Shown here piece by piece: positions 44,151-52,044 of a DNA stretch of 64,000 nucleotides. The notes under the pieces were generated by a model. The model ran no database searches. It saw nothing but the letters and a program-made list of their open reading frames with translations, and was not told the origin of the DNA. The stretch spans positions 1-64,000 of the forward strand of contig CAVTCF010000003.1 of NCBI GenBank assembly GCA_963733265.1. The letters run 5' to 3'. The position numbers and the translations under genes were made by a program. Source of the DNA: PALSA-1006 sp963733265 (GTDB lineage: Bacteria; Pseudomonadota; Gammaproteobacteria; Burkholderiales; Gallionellaceae). Position 1 is the stretch's first letter, and each line of letters begins with the position of its first letter.

Positions 44151-45179
44151 ATGTCGGTTGTTAATTCCATCCATTGTGCCATGCAAACTCAAGCAGTGAA
44201 GCTTTATCGTCCTGAACAGGAAATTGAAACTAAAGAACAACGTTGGTCTGTAGCCGACATCGAGCAGTTGTTTACGCTGCCTTTTGCCGATCTTCTTTAC
44301 CGGGCACAACAGACACATCGCGAACATTTCGACCCGAATGCCGTGCAACTTTCCACGCTGTTATCAATTAAGACCGGAGGCTGTTCGGAAGATTGCGGTT
44401 ATTGCCCGCAGTCGGCTTTTCACTCTGCGGGAGTTGAAAACAAAAAAATGCTGGATTTGAGCGAAGTGGTGAAAGCGGCCAAGGCGGCGCAGCAAGCGGG
44501 AGCCTCTCGCTTTTGCATGGGGGCTGCCTGGCGCGAACCATCAGCGGAAGACATGGGCGCGGTTGTCGAAATGGTCAAGGCGGTGCGCGATTTGGGAATG
44601 GAAACTTGCGCGACTCTCGGGATGCTGAATGATGATCAGACAGAGCAGTTGCAAACAGCCGGGTTGGATTACTACAACCATAATTTGGATACCTCGCCGG
44701 AATTCTACGGTGACATTATCAGTACACGCGACTATCAGGATCGTCTCGATACATTGGAACGAGTACGCAAAGCGGGGATGCACATTTGCAGCGGCGGTAT
44801 AGTCGGAATGGGTGAAAGTCTGACGCAGCGTGCCGGATTAATCGCGCAACTGGCGAATTTGGAGCCGTACCCGGAGAGCGTGCCGATCAACAATCTGGTC
44901 AAGGTTGAAGGTACACCGCTGGCCCAGACGGCGGAGCTTGATCCGTTTGATTTCGTGCGTACCATTGCTGTCGCTCGTATCACCATGCCCAAGGCGCAAG
45001 TTCGGCTTTCTGCCGGACGTCAACAAATGAGCGAAGCAACTCAGGCACTGTGTTTCTTGGCCGGCGCAAATTCCATCTTCTATGGTGAACAATTGCTGAC
45101 CACCGGAAACCCGGATGTGGAACGTGACCGTGCTTTGATGGATAAGCTGGGTATGTATCCGTTTGCTGAAAAACATTAA
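44151..45179 (+). CDS. bioB: Biotin synthase
   Basis: 342-residue radical-SAM enzyme that inserts sulphur into dethiobiotin, the last step of biotin synthesis. Cys78, Cys82 and Cys85 (GGCSEDCGYCPQS) bind the 4Fe-4S cluster; YYNHNLDTS, GGIVGMGES and VPINNLVKVEGTPL are typical. The sacrificial 2Fe-2S cluster Cys/Arg residues are present (FCMGAAWREP, ETCATLGML, VRLSAGR). Start: ATG 44151 or 44181; the conserved part begins near 44220, so either is possible. First gene of the bio cluster. Confidence 0.95.
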   Translation: MSVVNSIHCAMQTQAVKLYRPEQEIETKEQRWSVADIEQLFTLPFADLLYRAQQTHREHFDPNAVQLSTLLSIKTGGCSEDCGYCPQSAFHSAGVENKKMLDLSEVVKAAKAAQQAGASRFCMGAAWREPSAEDMGAVVEMVKAVRDLGMETCATLGMLNDDQTEQLQTAGLDYYNHNLDTSPEFYGDIISTRDYQDRLDTLERVRKAGMHICSGGIVGMGESLTQRAGLIAQLANLEPYPESVPINNLVKVEGTPLAQTAELDPFDFVRTIAVARITMPKAQVRLSAGRQQMSEATQALCFLAGANSIFYGEQLLTTGNPDVERDRALMDKLGMYPFAEKH

Positions 45180-45242
45180 TTAGCCACATAACCAGCCACT
45201 TGGTCACCGTTGTTTGGTAACTTAGTGGATTGGTTAGTGGTT

Positions 45243-45322
45243 TTATCAGAGAGCACAGAGTACCCAGAGAAAAGCAAAAACAGAGTTTGGTATCTCTCTG
45301 TGGTCTCTGTGTACTCTGTGGC
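45243..45322. repeat. Short inverted-repeat element, copy A (gene-less)
   Basis: Left end 45243-45269 is three 9-mers ending CAGAG; right end 45296-45322 is CTCTGTGGT, CTCTGTGTA, CTCTGTGGC. The arms pair (CACAGAGTACCCAGAG at 45254-45269 with 45305-45320, 15 of 16). It fills the bioB-bioF gap up to 5 bp before the bioF start. Confidence 0.7.
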
Positions 45323-45327
45323 AAAAA

Positions 45328-46482
45328 ATGCCTTTCACCAAACTTCAACACCAACTCGATGAGCGCGCTGCACTAGGCCTGCTGCGCAGTCGGCGCACGC
45401 TAACCAGTCAACAGTCGCCGCACATCAGTGTGGATGGAAAACCGTATCTTGCTTTCTGCAGTAACGACTATCTCGGACTGGCCAATCATCCTCAACTTAT
45501 CGCTGCGCTTCAGCAAGGCGCACAGCAATGGGGTGTAGGCGCAGGGGCTGCCCATCTGGTGAACGGACATTTCGCCTCGCACCACCAACTTGAACAACAA
45601 CTTGCCGGTTTTGTGGGCAAGCCTGCCGCATTGCAGTTTTCGACGGGCTATTTGGCAAATCTGGGTGTAGTACAAGCACTGGTCGGCAAAGGCGATACCG
45701 TGTTTGCCGATAAACTTAATCATGCATCCCTGAATGACGCCATGCAACTATCGCGTGCGGATGTTAAGCGCTTTCGCCATGGTGATGTTGCACAGTTAGC
45801 GCAATTGCTGGCAAAGACACCTAGTGGCAGAAAGCTGGTCATTACAGATGCAGTATTCAGCATGGACGGAGATATAGCGCCGTTACGCGAGGTGCTAGCG
45901 TTGTGTGAGCAGCATGATGCATGGCTGTATGTGGATGACGCCCACGGCTTTGGCGTGCTTGGAGCGCAGGGGCGAGGTTCGCTGGCGCATTTTGGCATTG
46001 CGTCTGAACGTATTATTTATATGGCGACCTTGGGAAAGGCAGTAGGAGTATCCGGTGCCTTTGTGGCGGCAGAACAAGTGGTAATTGACACACTCGTTAA
46101 TCTTGCACACAGCTATGTGTATACCACGGCCTCGCCGCCTGCCTTGCCCGTGGCAGTATTGGAGAGTTTGCAATTGATAGCGCAGGGAGATGGCTTGCGT
46201 ACTCATCTCTTTGGGTTAATTGAACAATTGCGAAAGGGACTTTCCAACCTTCGCTGGCAATTAATGCCATCTGATACGGCTATTCAGCCATTACTGATTG
46301 GTGACAATAAAGAGGCTCTGACATTGAGCGATAGCCTGAAAGAAAGAGGCATCTGGGTAGCCGCAATTCGGCCGCCTACCGTGCCTCAAGGGACCGCACG
46401 GCTGCGCATAACACTGTCTGCGGCGCATACCGACGCGGACGTGGATAATCTTATCGGGGCACTGCATGAGCTTGCACGTTGA
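45328..46482 (+). CDS. bioF: 8-amino-7-oxononanoate synthase
   Basis: 384-residue PLP enzyme joining pimeloyl-ACP/CoA and L-alanine. Family marks: YLAFCSNDYLGLANHP, GAGAAHLVNGHFASHHQLE, FSTGYLANLG, TDAVFSMDGDIAPL, VDDAHGFGVLG and the PLP Lys in ATLGKAVGVSG. The ATG is preceded only by the repeat end CTCTGTGGC and AAAAA, with no Shine-Dalgarno, so translation may be weak or depend on upstream ribosomes. It overlaps bioH by 17 bp. Confidence 0.95.
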   Translation: MPFTKLQHQLDERAALGLLRSRRTLTSQQSPHISVDGKPYLAFCSNDYLGLANHPQLIAALQQGAQQWGVGAGAAHLVNGHFASHHQLEQQLAGFVGKPAALQFSTGYLANLGVVQALVGKGDTVFADKLNHASLNDAMQLSRADVKRFRHGDVAQLAQLLAKTPSGRKLVITDAVFSMDGDIAPLREVLALCEQHDAWLYVDDAHGFGVLGAQGRGSLAHFGIASERIIYMATLGKAVGVSGAFVAAEQVVIDTLVNLAHSYVYTTASPPALPVAVLESLQLIAQGDGLRTHLFGLIEQLRKGLSNLRWQLMPSDTAIQPLLIGDNKEALTLSDSLKERGIWVAAIRPPTVPQGTARLRITLSAAHTDADVDNLIGALHELAR

Positions 46483-47296
46483 AAGCAGCGGCAGCGGTGC
46501 GCCGCTATTACTCATTCACGGCTGGGGCATGCATGGCGGTGTTTGGAACGATGTCGCGCAGAAACTGGCAACGCATTTTCGCGTGCATTGCGTCGATCTG
46601 CCGGGATATGGATATTCAAAAAATGTAGGATGGGTGGAACGTAGTGATACCCATCATCACGCTAAAGATGGGTATCACTACGTTCCACCCATCCTACTTG
46701 ATGGGATTGTGGATCAATTGTCGGCCAGCTTTGCCGAGCCGCTTACGGTATGCGGCTGGTCACTGGGCGGGCAGATTGCTTTGCGTTGGGCGGCGCGCGA
46801 ACCGGATAAAGTATGCCGTTTGATTCTGGCTGCGAGTACGCCATGTTTTGCAGTACGCGACGATTGGTCGTTCGGAATGGACAGAGCTGTGCTGCAAAAA
46901 TTCGCCGAGGATTTGGAGCAGAATCACGCAGCCACCTTGCGCCGCTTTATCACGCTACAATTGCGGGGTAGCGAGAATGAGCGCGAATTATTGGCGATGT
47001 TGCGCGAACTTTTGTTTAGTCGCGGCGAGCCGGATATGAACGCTTTACGCGCGGGACTGGATATTCTGCGCGATACCGATTTGCGGGAGGATTTACAGAA
47101 TGTGACCCAGCCGACCTTGGTGATTGCGGGTGAACGTGACAAACTGACTCCGCCACAAGCATCGCACTATTTGGCAAAGACAATTCCAGGAGCGTCACTG
47201 GTAGAATTAAAAGGTGCGGCACATGCGCCTTTTCTGTCTCACCCGGATGAGTTTGTGATGCAACTGAAAATATTTATGGAAAACAAAATCAAATAG
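46466..47296 (+). CDS. bioH: Pimeloyl-ACP methyl ester esterase with internal repeat insertion
   Basis: 276-residue alpha/beta hydrolase that frees pimeloyl-ACP from its methyl ester. Oxyanion region LLIHGWGMHGGVW, nucleophile Ser99 in GWSLGGQ, acid in AGERDKLTPP, His in GAAHAPF. Residues about 54-78 (VGWVERSDTHHHAKDGYHYV and PPIL) come from a perfect 73-nt inverted-repeat structure (46625-46697) and have no counterpart in E. coli BioH. They lie between the DLPGYGYS strand and the helix before the lid, and keep the frame. The insertion could be tolerated as a surface loop. The stop TAG overlaps the start of repeat copy B. Confidence 0.88.
   Translation: MSLHVESSGSGAPLLLIHGWGMHGGVWNDVAQKLATHFRVHCVDLPGYGYSKNVGWVERSDTHHHAKDGYHYVPPILLDGIVDQLSASFAEPLTVCGWSLGGQIALRWAAREPDKVCRLILAASTPCFAVRDDWSFGMDRAVLQKFAEDLEQNHAATLRRFITLQLRGSENERELLAMLRELLFSRGEPDMNALRAGLDILRDTDLREDLQNVTQPTLVIAGERDKLTPPQASHYLAKTIPGASLVELKGAAHAPFLSHPDEFVMQLKIFMENKIK
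46625..46697. repeat. Perfect 31-bp inverted repeat inside bioH
   Basis: Arms 46625-46655 and 46667-46697 are exact reverse complements with an 11-nt loop. The left arm starts GTAGGATGGGTGGAACGTAG. It matches in style a dispersed palindromic repeat seen in many proteobacterial genomes, here translated as VGWVERSDTHH and HYVPPIL. Confidence 0.9.
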
Positions 47297-47371
47297 CCAC
47301 AGAGATCACAGAGCACACAGAGAATTCTGCTGGGCTATGCGAACCAATGGTTTCTCGGTGTTCTCAGTGGC
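47296..47371. repeat. Short inverted-repeat element, copy B (gene-less)
   Basis: Left end GCCACAGAG, ATCACAGAG, CACACAGAG (47296-47322); right end CTCGGTGTT, CTCAGTGGC (47354-47371), more diverged. It begins on the last base of the bioH stop and ends 17 bp before the bioC start. Confidence 0.65.
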
Positions 47372-47388
47372 AAAATGTTTGTGAATTT

Positions 47389-48258
47389 ATGAACGAATTC
47401 GAAATAGACAAAAAACAAGTTCGCCGTGCTTTCAGTCGTGCCGCGCAGGATTACGATGCTGCTGCAATTTTGCAAAGAGAAGTTTGCACGCGCATGCTGG
47501 ATCTGCTGAGTTGCATCAAGTTGCAGCCGTCGCGCCTAATCGATATCGGCAGCGGAACAGGTTGGGGAACCCGCCAATTGGCAGAGCGGTATCCCAAGGC
47601 GGATGTCACTGCACTGGATATCGCTATCGGAATGTTGCAAGTGGCACGCGGTACCTCAAGTTGGTGGCAAAAATTGTTCGCGGGAAAGCGTGAAAATTTT
47701 GTGTGTGCGGACGTCGAGGCTTTGCCTGTGGCATCCGACAGCATGGACATGGTGTGGTCCAATCTTGCGCTGCAATGGTGCAATGATTTGCCCTCGACCT
47801 TTATCGAGTTGCAGCGCGTGCTAAAAGTAGAAGGATTGCTGATATTTTCCAGTTTTGGCGTGGACACGCTGCAAGAATTGCGCGTCGCCTTCAATGATGT
47901 GGACGGATACAATCACCTTAATCGTTTTGCCGATATGCATGACGTCGGAGATATGTTGGTCGCAGCCGGATTCGCCGATCCCGTTATGGAAATGGAGCGG
48001 ATTACCCTGACCTACAATGATGTCCGCGCGGTGATGCAAGATTTGAAAAGCATCGGGGCAAACAATGCCACCGCCGGACGTTCTTCCGGGATGATGGGCA
48101 AGGCAGCCTGGCAAAGAGTCATCTACAATTATGAGAAGTTGCGTCGAGATGGAAAGCTACCGGCAACCTTCGAGATTATCTACGGGCATGCTTGGAAGCC
48201 GGCACCCAAGAAGTTACCAGACGGGCGCGCGATTATCAAAACTGATTTCAAGCTATGA
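47389..48258 (+). CDS. bioC: Malonyl-ACP O-methyltransferase
   Basis: 289 residues from ATG 47389; an upstream in-frame start at 47347 would translate the repeat and lacks homology. SAM-binding motif LIDIGSGTGWGTRQLAERYP, then DIAIGMLQVA and FVCADVEALPVASDSMDMVWSNLALQWCND, matching BioC. It methylates malonyl-ACP so that fatty-acid synthase can build the pimeloyl chain, later freed by BioH. The stop overlaps bioD by 4 bp (ATGA), so the two are translationally coupled. Confidence 0.93.
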   Translation: MNEFEIDKKQVRRAFSRAAQDYDAAAILQREVCTRMLDLLSCIKLQPSRLIDIGSGTGWGTRQLAERYPKADVTALDIAIGMLQVARGTSSWWQKLFAGKRENFVCADVEALPVASDSMDMVWSNLALQWCNDLPSTFIELQRVLKVEGLLIFSSFGVDTLQELRVAFNDVDGYNHLNRFADMHDVGDMLVAAGFADPVMEMERITLTYNDVRAVMQDLKSIGANNATAGRSSGMMGKAAWQRVIYNYEKLRRDGKLPATFEIIYGHAWKPAPKKLPDGRAIIKTDFKL

Positions 48259-48944
48259 GCTATTTTGTTACAGGCACCGACACCGGAGTGGGCAAAACAC
48301 TGGTGAGTTGCGCCTTGCTGCATGCCTTTGCCGCGCAGGATAAGCTCGTGGTTGGATTTAAACCGGTAGCATCCGGTAGCAATGAAAATGATCGTAACGA
48401 TGATGCAGAAAAATTACGCGCCGCGAGTAATGTTCTGACTACGTACGGACAGGTCAATCCGTATTGTTTTGTTCCGCCGATAGCCCCTCATCTTGCGGCG
48501 CGCCATTCCGGCGTGCGCATTCATTTGCCGCGTATTCTTACCTCTTTCCGCGAGCTGTCATCCCTGGCAGACGAGGTCATCGTGGAAGGTGCCGGTGGTT
48601 TTCTGGTGCCGCTCAATGAGAAACAAGATAGTTCAGACTTGGCACGCGAGTTGGCATTGCCGATTATTGTGGTTGTCGGTATACGTTTGGGCTGCATCAA
48701 CCATGCGCTGTTGACCATGCGGGTTATTGATGATTGCGAGTTACAATGTGCCGGTTGGGTGGCCAATGTGCTGGATGCTGAAATGCCGGCGCTACAGGAA
48801 AACATTGAGGCACTGCAACTGCGAATCGACGCGCCATTGCTGGGTGTGGTGCCGTATCAGACTAAAGCAGATGCGCGCGCACTGGCGGGTATGCTGGACT
48901 TGAGTTTATTGGGAAAGGGCATTCAATTTGATCCGCTTGTCTAA
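48255..48944 (+). CDS. bioD: Dethiobiotin synthetase
   Basis: 229-residue P-loop enzyme that closes the ureido ring with CO2 and ATP. Walker A GTDTGVGKT at about 7-15, VGFKPVASGS, the acidic patch after it, VEGAGGFLVPL, and GWVANVLD. With bioB, F, H and C this completes synthesis from malonyl-ACP except BioA (DAPA aminotransferase), which is not in this window. It overlaps the SCO gene by 17 bp. Confidence 0.95.
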   Translation: MSYFVTGTDTGVGKTLVSCALLHAFAAQDKLVVGFKPVASGSNENDRNDDAEKLRAASNVLTTYGQVNPYCFVPPIAPHLAARHSGVRIHLPRILTSFRELSSLADEVIVEGAGGFLVPLNEKQDSSDLARELALPIIVVVGIRLGCINHALLTMRVIDDCELQCAGWVANVLDAEMPALQENIEALQLRIDAPLLGVVPYQTKADARALAGMLDLSLLGKGIQFDPLV

Positions 48945-49521
48945 GCTGTGTTGGTTGGTTGGCTTGCTCGCACTATTGGCGTGTACAAAGCCAGACTACC
49001 CCGTCCCGATAAATGCGATAGACATTAGTTGGCAACATCCTCACCCCGATTTTCAATTGCTGGATTCAGGGGGCAAACCACACAAATTAGCGGATTATCA
49101 TGGCAAGGTTGCAGTAGTGTTCTTCGGTTACACGCATTGTCCCGAAGTATGCTCGACCACGCTCGCCGACATGGCACGGGTAATGCGCTTGCTGGGCCGG
49201 GATGCGGTAAAAGTTCAGGTGTTGTTTGTTACACTTGATCCGGAGCGGGATACGCCTGAAGTGTTGGCAAAGTTTATTCCTTCTTTTGATTCCGCATTTG
49301 TTGGATTGTACGGCGATGCGCAAGCTACAGCGCAAGCGGCAAAATCTTTTGGCGTGAACTACCAGAAACAGATCGACAAAAAAGGGGGCTACACATTGGA
49401 TCATTCCGATGGTACATATTTAATCGGCCCGGATGGTAACCCGCTGTGGCTGGCGCGTTACGGACTGGGATCAGACCTGCTGGCGCAAGATATCAAAATC
49501 CTTTTGGCGATTACCCGGTGA
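48928..49521 (+). CDS. SCO1/SenC-family copper lipoprotein
   Basis: 197 residues. Lipoprotein signal with lipobox LLAC-T (about 16-19), thioredoxin-like fold, copper Cys pair in YTHCPEVCST and distal His in TLDHSDGTYLI. SCO proteins deliver copper to the CuA site of cytochrome oxidase or act as thiol reductants. The TTG at 48928 is inside bioD; a TTG at 48937 is an alternative. It lies at the end of the bio cluster and before a hybrid kinase rather than near oxidase genes. Confidence 0.9.
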   Translation: MIRLSKLCWLVGLLALLACTKPDYPVPINAIDISWQHPHPDFQLLDSGGKPHKLADYHGKVAVVFFGYTHCPEVCSTTLADMARVMRLLGRDAVKVQVLFVTLDPERDTPEVLAKFIPSFDSAFVGLYGDAQATAQAAKSFGVNYQKQIDKKGGYTLDHSDGTYLIGPDGNPLWLARYGLGSDLLAQDIKILLAITR

Positions 49522-49529
49522 AAGAATAT

Positions 49530-51305
49530 ATGGGCAGCTCATCTTTATGGCTGGAAGCAATTAAATTTCAGATCGACACAAATAATCTGCCGATTCGTGC
49601 CGAGCAAACTCGCGAGAGATTGCGCTTCTTCCCCACAATGGTGGGGAGTCAGTTGATTATAGAGCCTTTGCTGGTGGGGTTGCTGTGGCATCAGGTGTCC
49701 CATCAGGCAATATTGATTTGGCTGGCAACACTGGTGCTGATGCATATTACCGAGATGCGCTCCTGGTGGAAATTCAGACATGAAACACAGACTGTTGAGC
49801 AATGCCGCGCATGGCGTTTTCGTTTTATTCTGTACGCGGGGGGCATAGGCGCAATGTGGGGCTTGGCAGCGGTATGTTTCTTCCCTCCAGCGTTGGTGTA
49901 TCAGGTGCTAATAATTTGCGTGGTTTTGGGTCTCTCGGCCGGCGCAGTAACCATGAATCCAATATACCCGCCCGCACTGTATCTTTACCTGGCATCTATT
50001 TTGTTGCCAACAATATTTCGTGTCGCTTACGAAAATGACGCGATGCATTGGATACTCGCTGCGATGCTGTCATTGTTTACGATTGTGGTACTTGATTCAG
50101 GTCGACATTTGGGCCGGACATTTTATATTTCTCTTAGTCAGCGGTATGAAAATCTTTCTCTGGTAGAGCAGTTAACCAAAGAAAAATCGCGTGCAGAATC
50201 GGCCAACCGGGAAAAATCCCGCTTTTTGGCAGCGGCCAGTCACGATTTGCGCCAGCCCTTGCAGGCACTTATGTTGTTTAGTGACGCCTTGCAGGATGTG
50301 GCGCAAGAAAAAAACACCAAACAACTTTCCGGGCAGATTGGGAAATCGGTGAATGCTTTGGTAGAAATGTTCGATGAATTACTTGATGTATCAAGGCTGG
50401 AAGCCGGCATCGTAGAAGCACGTTGGCAAAATTTCAAATTACAGCCCCTACTTGATCGGCTGTATGTGGATTTGATTCCGCTTGCCAACAGCAAAGGTCT
50501 GGATTTTGATTTACCCAACGGGGATTGGGTAATTTATAGCGATCCATTTTTGTTGGATCGTATTTTGCGTAATTTGATCTCAAATGCCATTCGTTATACC
50601 GATACAGGGAAAGTACTTGTGCGATGTACCCCATGCGGGGAGGGTTTGCGCTTAGCCGTAGTTGACACGGGAATTGGCATCAGCCAAGAAGCATTGGCGC
50701 ATATATTTGAAGAGTATTACCAAGTTGATAATCAGCATCGTGATCGGCGCAAAGGACTTGGATTGGGGCTGGCTATCGTGCGCAGGGTTGAAAATTTACT
50801 GCACTGCACCGTAGAGGTTAAGTCAACACCGGGTGTGGGTTCCGAGTTCAGTTTTGCCGTTCCTTTGGGAAGTGTGGAGCAACAATTGGCACAACCTTTT
50901 GTGGAGACATATTCCCAATATGATTTGGCCGGAGCGACGGTGGCATTGATTGAAGATGATTTGGATATTCGTCAGATACTAGCCGGATTGATGAAAGAAT
51001 GGGGTTGCGATGTTTTTGCGGGAGAGCATGCAGAAGATGTAATGCGCAAGATAGATGTTGCAGGCGCACGTCCGGATATCCTAGTATGTGATTATCGTTT
51101 GCCGCTTGGAATGACCGCTGTTCAGGTGATTAATCGCATGCATGAACTCTGGGGCGACGGCGTACCTTCCCTGATATTGACCGGAGATACGGCACCGGAA
51201 GTGCTGCAAAATATTCACGCCAGCGGAGCTATATTGCTGCATAAGCCAATCACCCCCCAGCGCTTGAAAGCCATGATGCACCTTTCCATGCATGGAGAGA
51301 GTTGA
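49530..51305 (+). CDS. Membrane hybrid histidine kinase
   Basis: 592 residues from ATG 49530 (GGTGAAAG just upstream); GTG 49518, overlapping the SCO stop, is the alternative. About six membrane helices in 40-210, coiled coil, HisKA (FLAAASHDLRQPLQALMLFS), HATPase (NLISNAIRYTD, DTGIGIS, GLGLGLAIVRR) and a C-terminal receiver (VALIEDDLDIRQIL, phospho-Asp in LVCDYRLPLG, LHKPI). The HDLRQPLQAL H-box marks a kinase group commonly paired with LuxR-type regulators, which indeed follows 49 bp downstream. Confidence 0.9.
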   Translation: MGSSSLWLEAIKFQIDTNNLPIRAEQTRERLRFFPTMVGSQLIIEPLLVGLLWHQVSHQAILIWLATLVLMHITEMRSWWKFRHETQTVEQCRAWRFRFILYAGGIGAMWGLAAVCFFPPALVYQVLIICVVLGLSAGAVTMNPIYPPALYLYLASILLPTIFRVAYENDAMHWILAAMLSLFTIVVLDSGRHLGRTFYISLSQRYENLSLVEQLTKEKSRAESANREKSRFLAAASHDLRQPLQALMLFSDALQDVAQEKNTKQLSGQIGKSVNALVEMFDELLDVSRLEAGIVEARWQNFKLQPLLDRLYVDLIPLANSKGLDFDLPNGDWVIYSDPFLLDRILRNLISNAIRYTDTGKVLVRCTPCGEGLRLAVVDTGIGISQEALAHIFEEYYQVDNQHRDRRKGLGLGLAIVRRVENLLHCTVEVKSTPGVGSEFSFAVPLGSVEQQLAQPFVETYSQYDLAGATVALIEDDLDIRQILAGLMKEWGCDVFAGEHAEDVMRKIDVAGARPDILVCDYRLPLGMTAVQVINRMHELWGDGVPSLILTGDTAPEVLQNIHASGAILLHKPITPQRLKAMMHLSMHGES

Positions 51306-51354
51306 GATGGCTGTTGGGAATGGTATGATTGCGTGCCAAAAATAAGGGGGCAGG

Positions 51355-52044
51355 ATGAAAATTAAGGTTTTGATGGTCGATGACCACGCTCTGTTTCGTG
51401 ACGGGATGCGCTACGTGTTGCAGCAACTCGCCGATGAAGTCGAGGTGATAGATTCCGGCAATTTTGTGGACGGGATGAAGCAGGCAGCCAATAATCCCGA
51501 TATCGATTTGGCTTTGCTGGATTTAAACATGCCCGGAAGCGAGGGAGTAAAATCCATACTGGTTTTTCACGAAACCAATCCCGGAATACCTTTAGTGGTC
51601 GTGTCCGGCTCGGATCAGCGTGAAGATATCGAGAAGGTGATGGAATACGGCGCAATGGGATTTATCTCCAAATTGTCTTCGAGCAAGATCATGCTGGCTG
51701 CATTGCGCATGGTGCTGGACGGCGGCGTTTATTTGCCGCCCCAGTTGTTGCAGCAGGCTATGGCAGGTTTGGATCAGGGCGGTGTTGATAAACGATCTGT
51801 GCGCAGCAATAAAAACTGGTTGACGACGCGGCAAATGCAAACTTTGCTGCTGCTTGCCGAGGGTCTGTCGAATAAAGAAATTTCTGAAAAATTAAATCTG
51901 GCCGAGGGGACAGTGAAGATTCATACTGCTGCCGTGTATCAGGCTTTACGCGTGAATTCCCGCCTGGAAGCGGTAAGTGCAGCAAGACGTTTGGGCTTCC
52001 TCCCCGCACCAGAATCGGAAGTCAATGAATCAGCTGGCAAATAA
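51355..52044 (+). CDS. NarL/LuxR-family response regulator
   Basis: 229 residues: receiver (about 3-120: VLMVDDHALFRDGMR, phospho-Asp in LALLDLNMPGSEG, ISKLSSSK with Lys) and LuxR HTH (about 155-215: LTTRQMQTLLLLAEGLSNKE, ISEKLNLAEGTVKIHTAAVY). Partner of the upstream hybrid kinase. It overlaps ftsK by 20 bp. Confidence 0.92.
   Translation: MKIKVLMVDDHALFRDGMRYVLQQLADEVEVIDSGNFVDGMKQAANNPDIDLALLDLNMPGSEGVKSILVFHETNPGIPLVVVSGSDQREDIEKVMEYGAMGFISKLSSSKIMLAALRMVLDGGVYLPPQLLQQAMAGLDQGGVDKRSVRSNKNWLTTRQMQTLLLLAEGLSNKEISEKLNLAEGTVKIHTAAVYQALRVNSRLEAVSAARRLGFLPAPESEVNESAGK

Noticed and set aside
45181..45240. Partly self-complementary stretch after bioB beginning TAGCCACA
   Set aside because: It might be an extension of repeat copy A, but the 9-bp units are not visible here and the pairing is imperfect.
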